Numbered from the stretch's first letter, positions 46,345 to 58,182 are shown. The stretch is 62,000 nucleotides of DNA from Chrysomallon squamiferum (GCA_012295275.1 CM022670.1:24691755-24753754), one strand, 5' to 3'. Numbers and translations are program-made. The notes: generated by a model not told the origin, from the letters alone.

Positions 46345-46405
46345 AACTGACTGAGAAGAAACGAGCATACATTTTATATCCACGTCACAAAGACACGGGT
46401 CACAA
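46345..46405 (-). promoter_or_regulatory. Core promoter of GPCR C
   Basis: Minus strand: shared upstream element (46389-46405, one change), TGACGTGG, TATAAAAT (46378-46371) and TCAGTT initiator (46350-46345). TATA starts 30 nt before the initiator A. Confidence 0.65.
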
Positions 46406-46697
46406 AATGTATTCAGTTACCCGCCTTTTAAAGAGCTCTACCCGTCGACAGATTTAGAAATTCTAACACGACCGTAGAGTGTTAACAGAAAAACATAACG
46501 TCATTTGTTTTTGTTTGCTGTGTTGTGTGTGTGGGTGTGTGTCTCTCGGGGGGTGTCGATGATCGCGGGTAAACATGAGAATTATTTTGTGATATTTTGT
46601 ATTTTATTTAGCTTTTTGTTATTTGATATTTCTTAATTGTATTTTTAATTGATTTGTTTATTTGTTGGAATGATTAAATTACACATAAAATATTATC

Positions 46698-46736
<39 letters not shown>

Positions 46737-47188
46737 GTGTTACTGTTGCTGCTGCTGTTTTTATTTGTTTGCTGCTCTTGTTTTTGTTATTGTTATTATC
46801 ATTGCTATCATTATTATACAAACAAACATACATACATACATACATACATAAACTAATTAAAAATGTCTTGATGATTCGTTAACCAAATTTTAGTTATTCA
46901 TCTCTTTACTTCTCTCTATCCATTTTTCTTTGTCCTCGTTCACGTTCTTCTTTTTCTTCTTTTTTTTTGTAAAAATCGGAATTATTCAGGGTAAAATATT
47001 CACGGAACAATAAACCCTTGGTCTGTTCTGTATCCTCTCCCTGTGAATACAGCAGAAAAACGGTTAATCCTCTACTTATTTCCTGCGATCTCAGTTCACG
47101 ATCAGTTCTGAATGTAAAGAGAGAGAGAGAGAGAGAGAGGACAGAGGGAAGAAGTTAAAGTAAAGCAGTACGGTGAAATGAAAACATG

Positions 47189-47330
47189 AAAACAAGAAGC
47201 GAGCATACATTTTATATTCACTTTACAAAGACACGGCCCACTAAGCATATTCAGTTATCTGCCTTTCAAAAAGCTCTACCCGTCTACAGATTTAGAAATA
47301 CTCACATGAAAATACAGTGTTAACACACAA
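47189..47330 (-). promoter_or_regulatory. Decayed extra copy of the GPCR A/C promoter
   Basis: Aligns with about 46358-46490 (same strand), keeping ATATAAAATGTATGCTCG and the region around ctctacccgtc. It lies about 0.8 kb upstream of the working copy with no GPCR body of its own. Confidence 0.75.
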
Positions 47331-47955
47331 CGTACAGAATTTCTTCTCTTTTTTTCTTTTTTTTTAGTTGCCTAAATGTATGATTAACATGTTGTTTTTT
47401 CTCTGAAAGTATATCGGATGAAGACTATAACTTAAAGGAGTGATAAGATTATAACCGTTTTGTTTTTGTCTTGTCTTTATTATTGTTATTATTATTATTA
47501 TTGTTGTTGTTGTTGTTGTTGTTGTCGTTGTTGTTGTAGTTGTTGCTGTTGTTGATGTTTCGGTATTTTCTTTATTAGTTTTGTAGTTGCTACTAATTTA
47601 GTTATGAGTGTATAATATATTATAAAGAAAGCAGTTTTTGACAGTAGGAGTACATTTAGTGTTATTAGTATTTTCTATATTCCTTCTAGCAGTAGCGATG
47701 TTGTTATGTATTTGTTGCTTTAACAAAATACAGTAGTGTTTATTTACTAGTTCCCTTATTTTTTTTTTTGATGTTCTTATATCAATATTTGTCTGACACA
47801 CACACACGCACACACACAAGTTATAGATTATCTTTATCACTGTACCTTTGTTATAATTCTTGTAATAAGCCTGACATATAATTTTCCTGTCACAATAGAC
47901 ACAAACAAACATAAATGCATAAAAGAAACAAATAACACAAACACTTGAAAATAAT
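47331..47955. other. Intergenic
   Basis: (ATT)n and (GTT)n near 47478-47560 and (CA)n near 47797-47818. Nothing else seen. Confidence 0.6.
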
Positions 47956-48240
47956 ACGTCATAATTACGTAATTATTACGTTATGGACTGATAATCATTA
48001 TTAACTATATTGCACAATTATATTAGTTACGTTGTGACGTAATTCAATAACTTTGTAATTATATACAAACGTCTGGCTATTGTGCTACGATGATATAACG
48101 TAATTTGATAAGGTTATAAATAACATTTTTACAGAAGCGGTTTAGCATAGACGTAACTTTCACGTACCGAACCCGTATCGTCTTTTCTCGCGAGATTTCC
48201 TCGATGCGGGACAAGTCTATACGTACGTGTTTACAGCAAA
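47956..48240. promoter_or_regulatory. ACGT-rich putative promoter or enhancer with TCTCGCGAGA motif
   Basis: Eleven ACGT cores start at 47956, 47967, 47978, 48029, 48037, 48069, 48098, 48151, 48162, 48221 and 48225. They include TGACGTAA (CRE-like) and a perfect palindrome at 47961-47976 containing ATTACGTAAT (PAR-bZIP/NFIL3 type). TCTCGCGAGA at 48186-48195 matches the vertebrate promoter motif bound by BANP. CpG density is locally high. TATAAAGG lies just beyond, near 48271 (+). No coding gene is attached. Confidence 0.45.
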
Positions 48241-48703
48241 GTATTTACCCGTGTGCGTTTCCGTATCGTTATAAAGGGTGAATCTTGTTTTTATGATTTT
48301 CTTTAATTATCTTTGCACAGATTTGTGCGTTTTAAGTGGCATTTTCTTGCATGGTTTTCACATAAATGATCGTTAAAGACATACGCCAATATCTCCAAAA
48401 AAAGCAGTACCGTTGTACCGTTGGCTGAACGAGATTACGATTTCGGGTGCTAAATTAAGACTAATATATGTTTGAAATGTAGTAAATTAAGATGTTGTTT
48501 TGCTTCTTGCTGAGAAATAGACAAAACATTTATTTTTTCGCAAACGAAATTCCATTGTTCTGTGTGTACTATACTGTTTCAAGAGAAGCAATCGGTATGA
48601 GCATAAATATACAAAAACATAAATTTTCCTATAAAATTATATATCATCAGAAACAGCAACAAAAACAGATTAAAATGACTCCAAAATATCTTTTATAGCT
48701 TTG

Positions 48704-48742
<39 letters not shown>

Positions 48743-49299
48743 GAATAAAATTTGCCTGTATTTTTCTTTCAAAGTCTATGCAGAACCTGTGATGGCACAC
48801 ATTGAATATCTTATACATGTTCAAACCAATTATACATACATTATATGTCCAATTAAAGCTTTTTGTGAGCTCTAGGGCTATAGTTAATTCCCTTCCTTGA
48901 CCTATCTCGATACGACCTTCGTGCTTTACGTTGTCAACAAAACATTTGAGTAACATATGTATACACTCTAAAAAAATAAATAAATAAATAAAAATAAAAA
49001 AAACAATTAAACATAAAGTAAAGCGATTATTAATTCCATAAATTATTTCTGCCGTAAACTTTAAGAGAATCGATTCATTTGAATAGTTACTTGAATGAAA
49101 GGAACAAAGAACATTTCTATTTAACAAGACATTTAAATTTATGACTTCATGACGCCATACATGTTATTGAAGATGACGAACGTACTGCGAGAGACGCAGT
49201 CAGTCTGCTTGTGGCACGTGACTAGTTACTTTTATGAAAATTAGCAGCAAAATATCTTTCATATTTATACCTTCCCATGGGTTAGTAAGATGATACAAA
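48241..49299. other. No recognised gene
   Basis: A TATAAAGG near 48271 could belong to the preceding regulatory block. Otherwise AT-rich, with (AT)n near 48709-48740 and an AAAT tract near 48970-49000. By position this is where a counterpart of GPCR B exon 1 would sit in the inverted copy, but none is visible. Confidence 0.5.
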
Positions 49300-49870
49300 G
49301 GTGTTCCAGAGACAGGAGAGTGACTGCGAGTTAGGACTGATCCAGCAACCCACTGTGTCTGTCCTGTGACTAAGCAGTGAATTGCAGCGCGTATCTTGCG
49401 GAGAAGAAAATGTGTTGCTCTTTGATTCACCTACAACAGTAAAATGGAATGAACAGAAAAAATTACAAAACAGTGAGTTGGAATTGAAGATAAGCACGAA
49501 ATATAATCAACTGATATACAAAAATGCCCATATGAATGCATCGCTAATTTTTAATTTTAATTTAAAAAAAGTTTATATACGTTCAAAATGGGAATAGATT
49601 TTAAAAAAACAGTCGGTTTAATAGAATTTTTTTTAAAAAGGTTTAATTCAGTGTAAAAGTGGTTAAAATTTAAATGTTCATGTGTCAGCTGGAGATATCA
49701 TTTATTTGACACGATTTAGCTTATTGTTAAAGGGATGGCTTTTTTTTCTTCACAGTCGCCATGTTGGATATCATTTTGTTGAAGGTAAATGCAAAGCAAG
49801 ACATCTGAAACCTTTACCGTGAAGTGTACTATAAATAACATCACAGTAGTGACATAATATATGTCCTCCT
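49300..49870 (+). repeat. Inverted paralogous segment (partner 33740-34350 in the GPCR B intron)
   Basis: Reverse-complement similarity over about 570 bp with indels. It carries intron-like sequence without any flanking GPCR exon. Confidence 0.8.
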
Positions 49871-49898
49871 TCAGATGTCTAACACTGAATCTTTAAAA

Positions 49899-49984
<86 letters not shown>
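49899..49984. repeat. (CT)n microsatellite
   Basis: About 86 bp of pure CT, followed by CTAT/CTGT variants. Confidence 0.95.
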
Positions 49985-49986
<2 letters not shown>

Positions 49987-51579
49987 GTTTTCCTCTGTTT
50001 GGTACGCTCTTGTTTGTTTCTGTTTATCTATCTATCTGCCTGTCTGCCTGTCTCTCTGTTTGTCTGTTTGTCTATCTGTCTATTTTCGAGTTTTCCTGAT
50101 CACAGTCGCGTTGTCCACTACGCTCTGAACTGTATTTTATAAAAAGTCAGAAATGTCGTGAAATAAATCGCTCTCTGCACCAACTGTGGACTCCTGCACA
50201 TTCAGTGACGATTTGACATCAGTTGTGTCACGCAACACAGTCTGTATTTGCAGATTTTTCTTTAGCAAACAGATTATTCAATCCAACAGATAAGCGTACC
50301 TCTAAAGGTAAAAACCAGATGTTATCGAGAAAGGCCATTTGACAATTCAGACAATGAAAAAGGTTTTTCATAATCGAGGGTGTTCTGAGTTTACCTCGTT
50401 CTTTGATACTTTTATACGCGTGTCACCAACATATACAGAATATATCTCACATTTGTAAAGTCACGCAAGAACCAGGTAGTTATATTAAAAATACGAACAA
50501 CATGGTTGCTTTGAAAGCAGGAAGTTCAAATGCTATGACTAAGGCAGTTTATCTCGCATATGACGTTATGCATATGATCCTCGTGCATGACATACAACAT
50601 GCTTCAGTATATTTTTTTCCCCGATGTCTAAAGATATACATTACAAAGATATCTGTTACGACACATATTTCGTACAAAGATACTCGTGTCTCAAGATATT
50701 TTGAACACGTTTCATGCAAAGACACCTGCATCTAAATACATATAATGTAACAACAGCTGACTCAAACGCTTGCGATTTATTTCACGATATTTCTGACTTT
50801 TTATAAAATACACTTCAGAACGTTATCTCCAGAAAGTTTAGTTTGACAAAGGAAGATGGTCTGTCTGGTTTTCAGTAGCAGAAGATATTTACGAGGACAG
50901 ATTATCAAACTGCAATGTACATTATATGTGATCTATCTGTTAATCACAGTTCTTAGCAGAGAAAAAAACCAAACAAAAAAAACACTTTAGCTATTTTGTT
51001 AAACCCTTACATTGGGCTGAATGTCTGAGTAATTCACCCATTTCGAATATAAAGGAGATGAAACTCACCACTGGCGCATTCCAATGTTATTCAGTAACAT
51101 AAAGATTTGGGGATAGTCTTCAGTTGATGTACGCTGTTTACAAACTTTTAAAATAATTTATGGCTTTTTTTATCATTCATCTCTAAAAAAACAGATGAAT
51201 GTCAATAAAATCGTGTTGTGTTACAAATATTTCGTGTAAATATTACGACAAATATTTAATGGTTATATTTTATTATTAAGCAAAAGTTGTTGCTAGTAAT
51301 AGTAAAACAATAACATACAATAGTACAAAATAAGTTAATGTAATTTGTACACATCAGAACAGAAATATTTTTGAGAGGTGGTAGTGTTTGCTTTTGATTG
51401 TTATATAAATATATTTTCCAAGTAGCTTCATTTAGGAAATAATAATTTTGGCAGCAAGAGAGTTGTATTTGTCGTAATGATACTAAACTAAAAAAAGAAA
51501 TTGTGAAGTAACGATATTCATATGATCGTGCGTAATTAATTTGTTTGAACACTAAATTCAGTGAAATAAAATATATTTA
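49985..51579. other. Gene-free interval with a local foldback
   Basis: About 50125-50172 and 50773-50825 form an imperfect inverted repeat of about 50 bp (core attttataaaaagtcagaaa). Motifs like tacaaagatactcgtgtct near 50600-50740 resemble those at 29.9-30.3 kb. No gene supported. Confidence 0.55.
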
Positions 51580-53410
51580 AACCATACAACCATAGGTACA
51601 CTTTTAGACATAAACAAAATGAAATTGTATTCTAGTAATGTGTAGGTAAACAGGGAGTTACAAAGAGGTTGCTAATCCCTACACATAATAACATGTAAAT
51701 GTTTTAAGTTGACAATCTTAGTTGCTAATCTCGGAGGACAAGAGACAGCGTGCTCTGATTAATAAACTCTGTCGTCATGAATTGCCACTGAGACTGAAAT
51801 TTGAGTTGCTTTTCTAAGTGATAATATTTAGCATGCAACAAGAGTCGGGTAACGTGACCTAAAAATGTCACAGGAAAAAATGTCACAGAAAAAACATTTA
51901 GTATAGGAAGAGAAAATCCTAGGAAAAAAGTCACAATTTTTATATAACAAAATGTACGAGTTTGTAGAGTATTGACTGTGGCATCATAGTATGCATGGGG
52001 CAACTGTTAAGCTTACTGATTAGGTCAATTAGGCTAGATTAAAGAAAGAGGCTTAATATTATGCTAGGGTGGTGCTTTGGTCTAGCTTACTGATTAGGAT
52101 AGATTTAAACTAAGGGCTTCCTATTGTAAATGATTTACAAACTGTCCCAGGTTAAAATGTCTTTCACTATATATTCTCCAGCTTGCTCTAGTATCAGAAG
52201 TATGTTTAATATGGAAGTTATTTATAGAAATACAGGTGGTAACAAAATCTGTTATGAGGGGTTAATGCAACTCCCAAAACAAAGTTGTAGTGGAAATGGA
52301 TCAAAAGATATGGTGGTAATTGTCGAGGTTCTATGATAACAGTCTTACAGAGTGAGCACCCATAAGCAGTCCAACCCCACAACCATGCTGCAGATCAGAC
52401 CCACCAAAGTACGCAACTAAATGAAAGATCAAGCTGCCAGCACCCGGGTCAAGCCAGGCCAGATCTTTGCCCATGGTGTGAGTCAAAGTTGACCTTGCTG
52501 TTTTTGGTGGTGATGTTACCAGTAAGGGTTGTTTCTGTCATCTTACGATGTGCACCTAGTCTTGGATCCACACTACATGGCCGACCTAAAAGCTGTCATG
52601 TCCCAAGATCCACCTGAAGTCGAGGACTTACATACTTATTTTGATCGTACACACGTCTTTCCGACAGATTCAGCAGCCAGCAGGCAGGCCCGGTGTTTGC
52701 TGCTGTCTTCTGGAACGTTCATGACGCCACCATGAACATATAATCCTCGTACGAACAAGTTGTTTGAAGGTTGGAACAACATGTTCTTCAACCTTGTGGG
52801 CTACTACCACCCATGAACCTGGCGAGTTACTGAATGGTTTCAGTGTGAGTAGACGACAGTGGGCACTATCATCCTGCTCGAGGCCAGGTTCGTCGACGCT
52901 TCGTCCAGCTGCAAAAGTGTCCGCAACTTGAGGACCGCAAGATTGTCTTTCTTCGTAGTACTTGATGGAACATTCGCCTAAACCACCAACATTAAAATCA
53001 AAGAATATTAACAAAAACTCAAAATGTATCTGATCTATCTTTCATTGCTAATATATTTCTTAATTAAAAATTGTGACTTTTTTTCCTGTGACTTATTTCC
53101 CTGTGCTTTTATTTTTCTTTGATGCTTTTTTCTCCTAGATTCGACCTAACAGCTACCAGTTCAGACGTTTTGAAGACCAGGTGGCTAGATATAATTCTCT
53201 ATTCTTAGAAACAAGTAATGGACAGGACATCAGAGATCGGTTTCAGTGTGTTATAATGTAAAGCAGATTGAGACTGTTCATGTTTATCATTTGAAACTCT
53301 TTAAAACAACTTGTTATTTAAAACTTTTAACAACTGAAGTTTTGTAATCGACTTTCCATTCGGAAGGGAAAAAAAATGAAATAAATACAGAAGTATTAAG
53401 ATAACAGTCA
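51580..53410 (-). repeat. Inverted paralogous segment, right copy (partner 26190-26730), split by a MULE
   Basis: Reverse-complement match to 26190-26730, broken by the insertion at 51862-53142. Confidence 0.88.
51862..53142 (+). mobile_element. Mutator-like (MULE, FLYWCH type) element, decayed
   Basis: Flanked by GACCTA on both sides (51856-51861 and 53143-53148). The paralogous empty site at 26.44 kb has a single copy. Ends carry inverted arrays of a GTCACAGGAAAAAA-type subrepeat. Inside, about 52190-52330 codes a FLYWCH-like stretch (GGNKICYEGLMQLPKQ), and about 52755-52815 codes FEGWNNMFFNLVGYYHP, the typical C-terminal block of MULE transposases. Several stops and a missing central catalytic domain make it inactive. 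Identification of the family is by recall of these two blocks. Confidence 0.7.
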
Positions 53411-53608
53411 TCACAAATGTATTTTTACATCAGTTTTTCTCAGTATCAAGTAACTTAATTCTTAAAGAGAATTGTGTGTATGTGTATATAATGCATATGT
53501 AAATGGATACATGTATATTGTACATACATGTTTAAATGTACGTAATTTAATCTTGTTATAATGAATAATCCATCTCGTTTCTGTCAAGCGCATTTAATCA
53601 TATGTTAT

Positions 53609-54179
53609 TTATAAGTATGTAACAATTAAATTTTCCTTGTAATGTGCTAAATAATCCACATGACTATGTTCGCAGTCTTTCAATAACGTTTTCCTGGCCT
53701 GTGGGATGGGGTTTCCCGACATTTCGCAACTAGTTAATCTTTTTAAATCGCTTCTGTCAACTAGGTGTAATTCACTCCCCTCATCAAACGATACGACAGT
53801 CCCATCTGCGGTGTTGTTTTCTCTGTAACACGATGACGTGTTTACGTAAGAAATGTTATTCGAGTCTCCTTTGCATGCGTAAATAAAAGCTTCTCCACAT
53901 AAATCATTAACAACTAAAGTATGTGGGTCAAGACCTTTGATGCGGTTTAATGAATTTTGTCTGCATCTTGCCGAAACAGTGTTGATGTTTTCGCTTTCCA
54001 TAATTTTCGTGACGTTTATGACATTCCTGGCCGGTGAATCACAATCTGAGGAGTTATCCTCCAGCGGTTCTTCGACGATTTCTCTTCGACTCCGCTCAGA
54101 CGCAGAATGGTCTCTGTTTTTTAAACTCTCCTGTAATGACACGGATGATGAAATGGTCGTCACTGTCGCTGCAGTCTGT
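53609..54179 (-). CDS. GPCR D, exon 2: cytoplasmic tail
   Basis: Acceptor ccatttgtag, then ACAGACTGC; joining gives AG|A CAG ACT in frame, 1563 nt in total, 520 residues plus stop. The tail of about 190 residues is hydrophilic, with Ser runs and clusters of acidic residues, and has no membrane segment. It lacks the CNxxFSxCD/SPxxTE block of B and C and ends VTYL, which fits a class I PDZ ligand. An alternative acceptor four bases further in leads to an immediate stop, which supports the chosen site. Confidence 0.85.
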
Positions 54180-54701
54180 CTACAAATGGAGAAAGTGTAA
54201 TGAATTAAAAATAATTGTAAAGATAACAGACAAGCGATTTCTTTCTAAGTCAGAACAGAATGTCTCTTGAACATCGTCGTTGATATACTGATCCTTAAAA
54301 CTTTGATTGTTAGGAGAATTAAACATAAAATAAAATTAGTTCCTTGAAAAAATATGTTTCAAACCCTGTTGATAAAGTTTCATTTTTCTTAAATAAACAA
54401 CACACGCACATAAACGCACAAACATACATATTTCTTTGATAACTTTTGAAAATGATACAAGAAGTAACTTTATGTTGTTGTTGTTGTTGTTTTTTTTTTT
54501 GTTTTTTTTTTAAAAATAATTCATTTAATCATCGAGAATTTAGGAAAGAGATATAACATTCAAAATTAAATTAAATTTATTAAATATTAAAATAATTGTT
54601 CGGTAACAAACAGGAACACGGTGCACTTTGTTTATTAAGTAAGTCTGCGTACAAATTCTGTGTACAGTTTTGAAATCTGTTAATTTGAAAAATATACAAA
54701 C
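54180..54701 (-). other. GPCR D intron (522 bp)
   Basis: Donor AG|gtttgt, acceptor tttgtag, phase 2, the same position as in B and C. AT-rich with a (GTT)n tract. Confidence 0.85.
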
Positions 54702-55693
54702 CTCGGTTTCCCTAAATGAAATACTCTGAGAACTTCTCTGCGGAATTTTCGGTTGCGCGCGGTGTACAATATGACGTTGACGGCGTAGTTACTGAATTGT
54801 AATAGGTATGTCAGAGTCCAGGCAAGTTCAAACTTTGCATGAAGTAGCTCGTCACTGTCTCTTTGTACGAAAGCTTCCACAATATACAGCACTGACGCTG
54901 GCAACATCGAGCATCCATAGAACGTCGTGACTGTCAGCAAGAGTCGAGTTGTTGCCGTATTCCTGTTCGAGCTGTCGACTTTAGATACTCTTGATGCATT
55001 AAAATTTCGCCATTTTCTGTTGAAATGATGTCTAGCAAGAGTCCTGATAATGAGTATGTTACAGATAAACATGATGATAAAAGGACCGAGAGAGGCAACA
55101 CACAGATCTAGCCAAACGAAGATAAAACGATCATAAAATTCCATTCGCTCAACTGCCAGCTTGCATTCCATTTCGCCATCGTTTTCTTTTAAGCCGTAAG
55201 ACCAAAAGAAGTGACTGTTCAAAGTGCTTAAAACTACGAAAGTGAGTAAAAGTCGCCAACAGGCTCTTGGCACCGTGCACCATGCTTTTACGTGCAAAGG
55301 AAAGAGAACACAAATAATTCTTTCTAACGTGACGGAAACGAGAATCCACGATGAAAAATCTATGATTGTGTACGTGAAATATGAATGAAGCTTGCATCCG
55401 ATGTCTGAAACGAGTCTGATGTCTACTTCAAACGTGTACTGTATCCAGAACCGTAGAAGTCCTGACACGAGGACGCCGCTGTCTGCCAAAGCCAGAAGGA
55501 AAAGATGCACAAGGGTTGACGACGACGTGAAATGCAGTCTCTTCAGAACACCGAGTACAAGAATGTTGCCAGAGATCCCTACAGAAAATATCACTGGGCT
55601 CACCACTCGCCACAGCCATTGCGATATCACGGATTCTGTGTATGTTGCTGTCTCGCCAAACGGATGTGTCCTGTTTACAGAATCAGACACCAT
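54702..55693 (-). CDS. GPCR D, exon 1: seven-transmembrane core
   Basis: The first in-frame ATG gives MVSDSVNRTH, with an N-glycosylation site NRT and a longer N-terminal tail than A-C. Landmarks: GNILVLGVLKR in TM1, LALADS in TM2, a Cys in DIGCKLHSY, ERI at the DRY position, a Cys in ECL2, SLGPF in TM5, a Pro in TM6 (SMLPAS) and NYAVNVILY in TM7, where Val replaces the NPxxY proline. ICL3 is long and basic. It is the most diverged of the four yet shares the LRFWIQYTFEVDIR-type ECL1 and the intron position. Plasma-membrane receptor; ligand unknown. Confidence 0.92.
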
Positions 55694-57995
55694 CGTACTG
55701 GGACATTGTGTGCCAGCTTGCTGCAAATTAAGAGCTTTATGGAGTGCCGACGTGAAGCATCCTGTTTTTGCTTTATTTTGTAGTTTTTTTCACATGACAA
55801 ATGTGTGATAACCTGATTAATATATTGATCTTATGTGAAAGTCATGTGTCGTATCTAATTGTTTGTGCGCAGATAACTAATTTTTATGATTTATTTACAA
55901 ACTAGATTTCTGTTCTAATAACACACATATAGTTTATATATTGCCTAGAGGAACCTCAAATGAAAAAAAATATATAAAAATAAATATATATATATATATA
56001 TAAATAAATGCTCCGTCCAAAAAAATAAATAATTAAATACATTAATAAATTAAAAAATAAATAGATATATATAATAATAATAATAAATTTACAGGCCTTA
56101 AAAATGACAGAATAAAACTTTCTTTTTTCTTGCTTTTGTCCAAAAAATTCTCACATACTAAACATCTAAATTCATTAATAAATTAAAAAATAAATGTAGG
56201 TCTATATAGTCAAAGTTCTGTGCTACTACACGTTAATTTTTATAGCAAACTAAAATGATATGCATTCTGGAAATTAATATTTATTCTGTAATTTTACAAG
56301 GTTATACAAAGCTTTCTTTTTTTTTTTTTTTTTTAAATTCTAGAAAATGACATCATTAAAAATAAAACTTTCTTTTTTGGGATTATATTGATTGATTGGT
56401 TTTGGTTTTAACTGTCGACGTTAAACAGCATATTAACCTTTGTTTATTCGTATGAGGATTAACGTTATTAATATTCTAATTATCGTGTTCACTGTCCTTA
56501 TCTAATTAAGTGCCGTCTTTGAATTGAATTATTTAAAAACAAATTTAGCACACAATCTGATACAATTGTGATATTTAATATTATTTTTAAGCAATAACGC
56601 CTGTCGTTAAATACCTTGGTTTATGGGGTCCATGGGCCCGCAACTGTTGTTATATATTACTGGTCAATATGAGTAGGGGTTACAAATAGTTTATTTCCCA
56701 AAAGTCCAACAATGGACCAATAACATTTCCCACGACAAAATGGGAGACGGAATCACATATTCTTTACAGATTTTCCTAGGAAATTTGAAAAAAGTCAAGT
56801 TGCAACATTCCAACAGATCTTAACTGTAAATTTATTCTGTTCTCCTTAATTTTATTTATGAATTTGAAAATGTTATGACAAATCGTCTTCAGTTTTGAAT
56901 GCCATCCCTTGTGATTCGTTTTTTGTTTTTTTCCAAATTCAATCCGTTGTTTGTTGACATACTCCGCAAACCTTAAAACTAGTGGATCTTCTAGATCGGC
57001 TTTGATTCTGAGGTAGTGTTCACTTTAATGACACTGACAATAGCGACTGGTGCGTTCAACCGTATCACTTAATTCCTTACTAATCCCTACAGACTGCGGG
57101 CACAGTGAGGTTAAACCGACTTTATATCGGGGTAAAATAAAACCTATATTTCTCAAGAAGAATTAGATTAAGATTCAAACATGATTCAAACATATTAAGA
57201 ACAACTCCAAGAATGTTATACAAAAAAAAAAAAAAAAAAACAGCTATGCAGATTATATATTTTAAATCTATATTCAATAACTGAAGCTGGCATATTACGC
57301 TTATTTCTTAGTTTGTCTTTGATACCATGAATGCTGACTTTAAATCTTAAAAATACAGCGAGAGTGCGAAAGTCAACTGTAAATAATAAAATAACTCAGC
57401 ATTGCTATGAATTATCGTTCTAGTTACTCTAAAAAGAACTCTTAATTAATTAAATAATTATATTAGGCTATTAACTATGATTCCAAATACTCTAAAAAGA
57501 TCTATCAAATATTTAAATAATACATTTATAAAGCCATAATAAATAATTTTAATTTTGAAACAGCTTTGACCTATTCAGAATTGAATCATCAATTTATAAT
57601 TAAAGAATAACATCGTGGGAGCGCCAACGTATTTTAATTTTAGATTTATTTTATTGTCGTGTAGACCAGGGACATAATAACACTTGACTTCTTTCAATTA
57701 TAATTGTATGTGCATTTATGTACCAGGAAGTTTACTTAAACCAGAACTACCAATCGAATACGTTTAAAAGTTATGGTGCAAAAAAACACAAAAAAAACCA
57801 CCATGGCAGTCTCTATTGAAGCATACCCCTAAAACCAATTGTGTATCTTTCATGAGTTTTGTCATGAAGCCAAATCTGTTTGTCCTAAGAGTGATCGATG
57901 AACGCTGTGACTCTGCACTTCTTTTTATTGCGCATACACCCAAAGCAGTGTGAGAGAAACACGACTGTTGACAGCCTACATTTTACCTTTTCATT
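55694..57995. other. No gene recognised
   Basis: 5' flank of GPCR D, then AT-rich sequence with AAAT/AT tracts near 55965-56090 and poly(T) or poly(A) runs near 56318 and 57221. No clear TATA box for GPCR D. Confidence 0.55.
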
Positions 57996-58145
57996 GCGTT
58001 AGACTCGTGCTTTAAGAAACACAAAGAAAAGGTAATATATACTTGAGTGAGAAATGATTCATGTGCCTTCTAACAGCCGGGATCATAAATAATAATAATA
58101 ATAATATAATAACAACAACAACAACAATAACAATAATATCAATAA

Positions 58146-58182
<37 letters not shown>

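Larger units (their letters stand above)
45370..47188 (-). repeat. Right copy of the inverted duplication carrying GPCR C
   Basis: Reverse-complement partner of 17563-19350, including the stretch near 46540-46580 that contains the CTCTCGGGGGGTGTCGATGA block and the decoy SSR at 46697-46735. Confidence 0.9.

Noticed and set aside
50403-50735. 110-residue open frame
   Set aside because: Overlaps the degenerate tacaaagatactcgtgtct repeats; no domain recognised.
52670-53014. 114-residue minus-strand open frame in the MULE
   Set aside because: It is antisense to the transposase remnant; recognisable blocks are on the plus strand.
55694-55726. Eleven-residue extension of GPCR D
   Set aside because: It begins at TTG; the ATG at 55693 is the first in-frame methionine.
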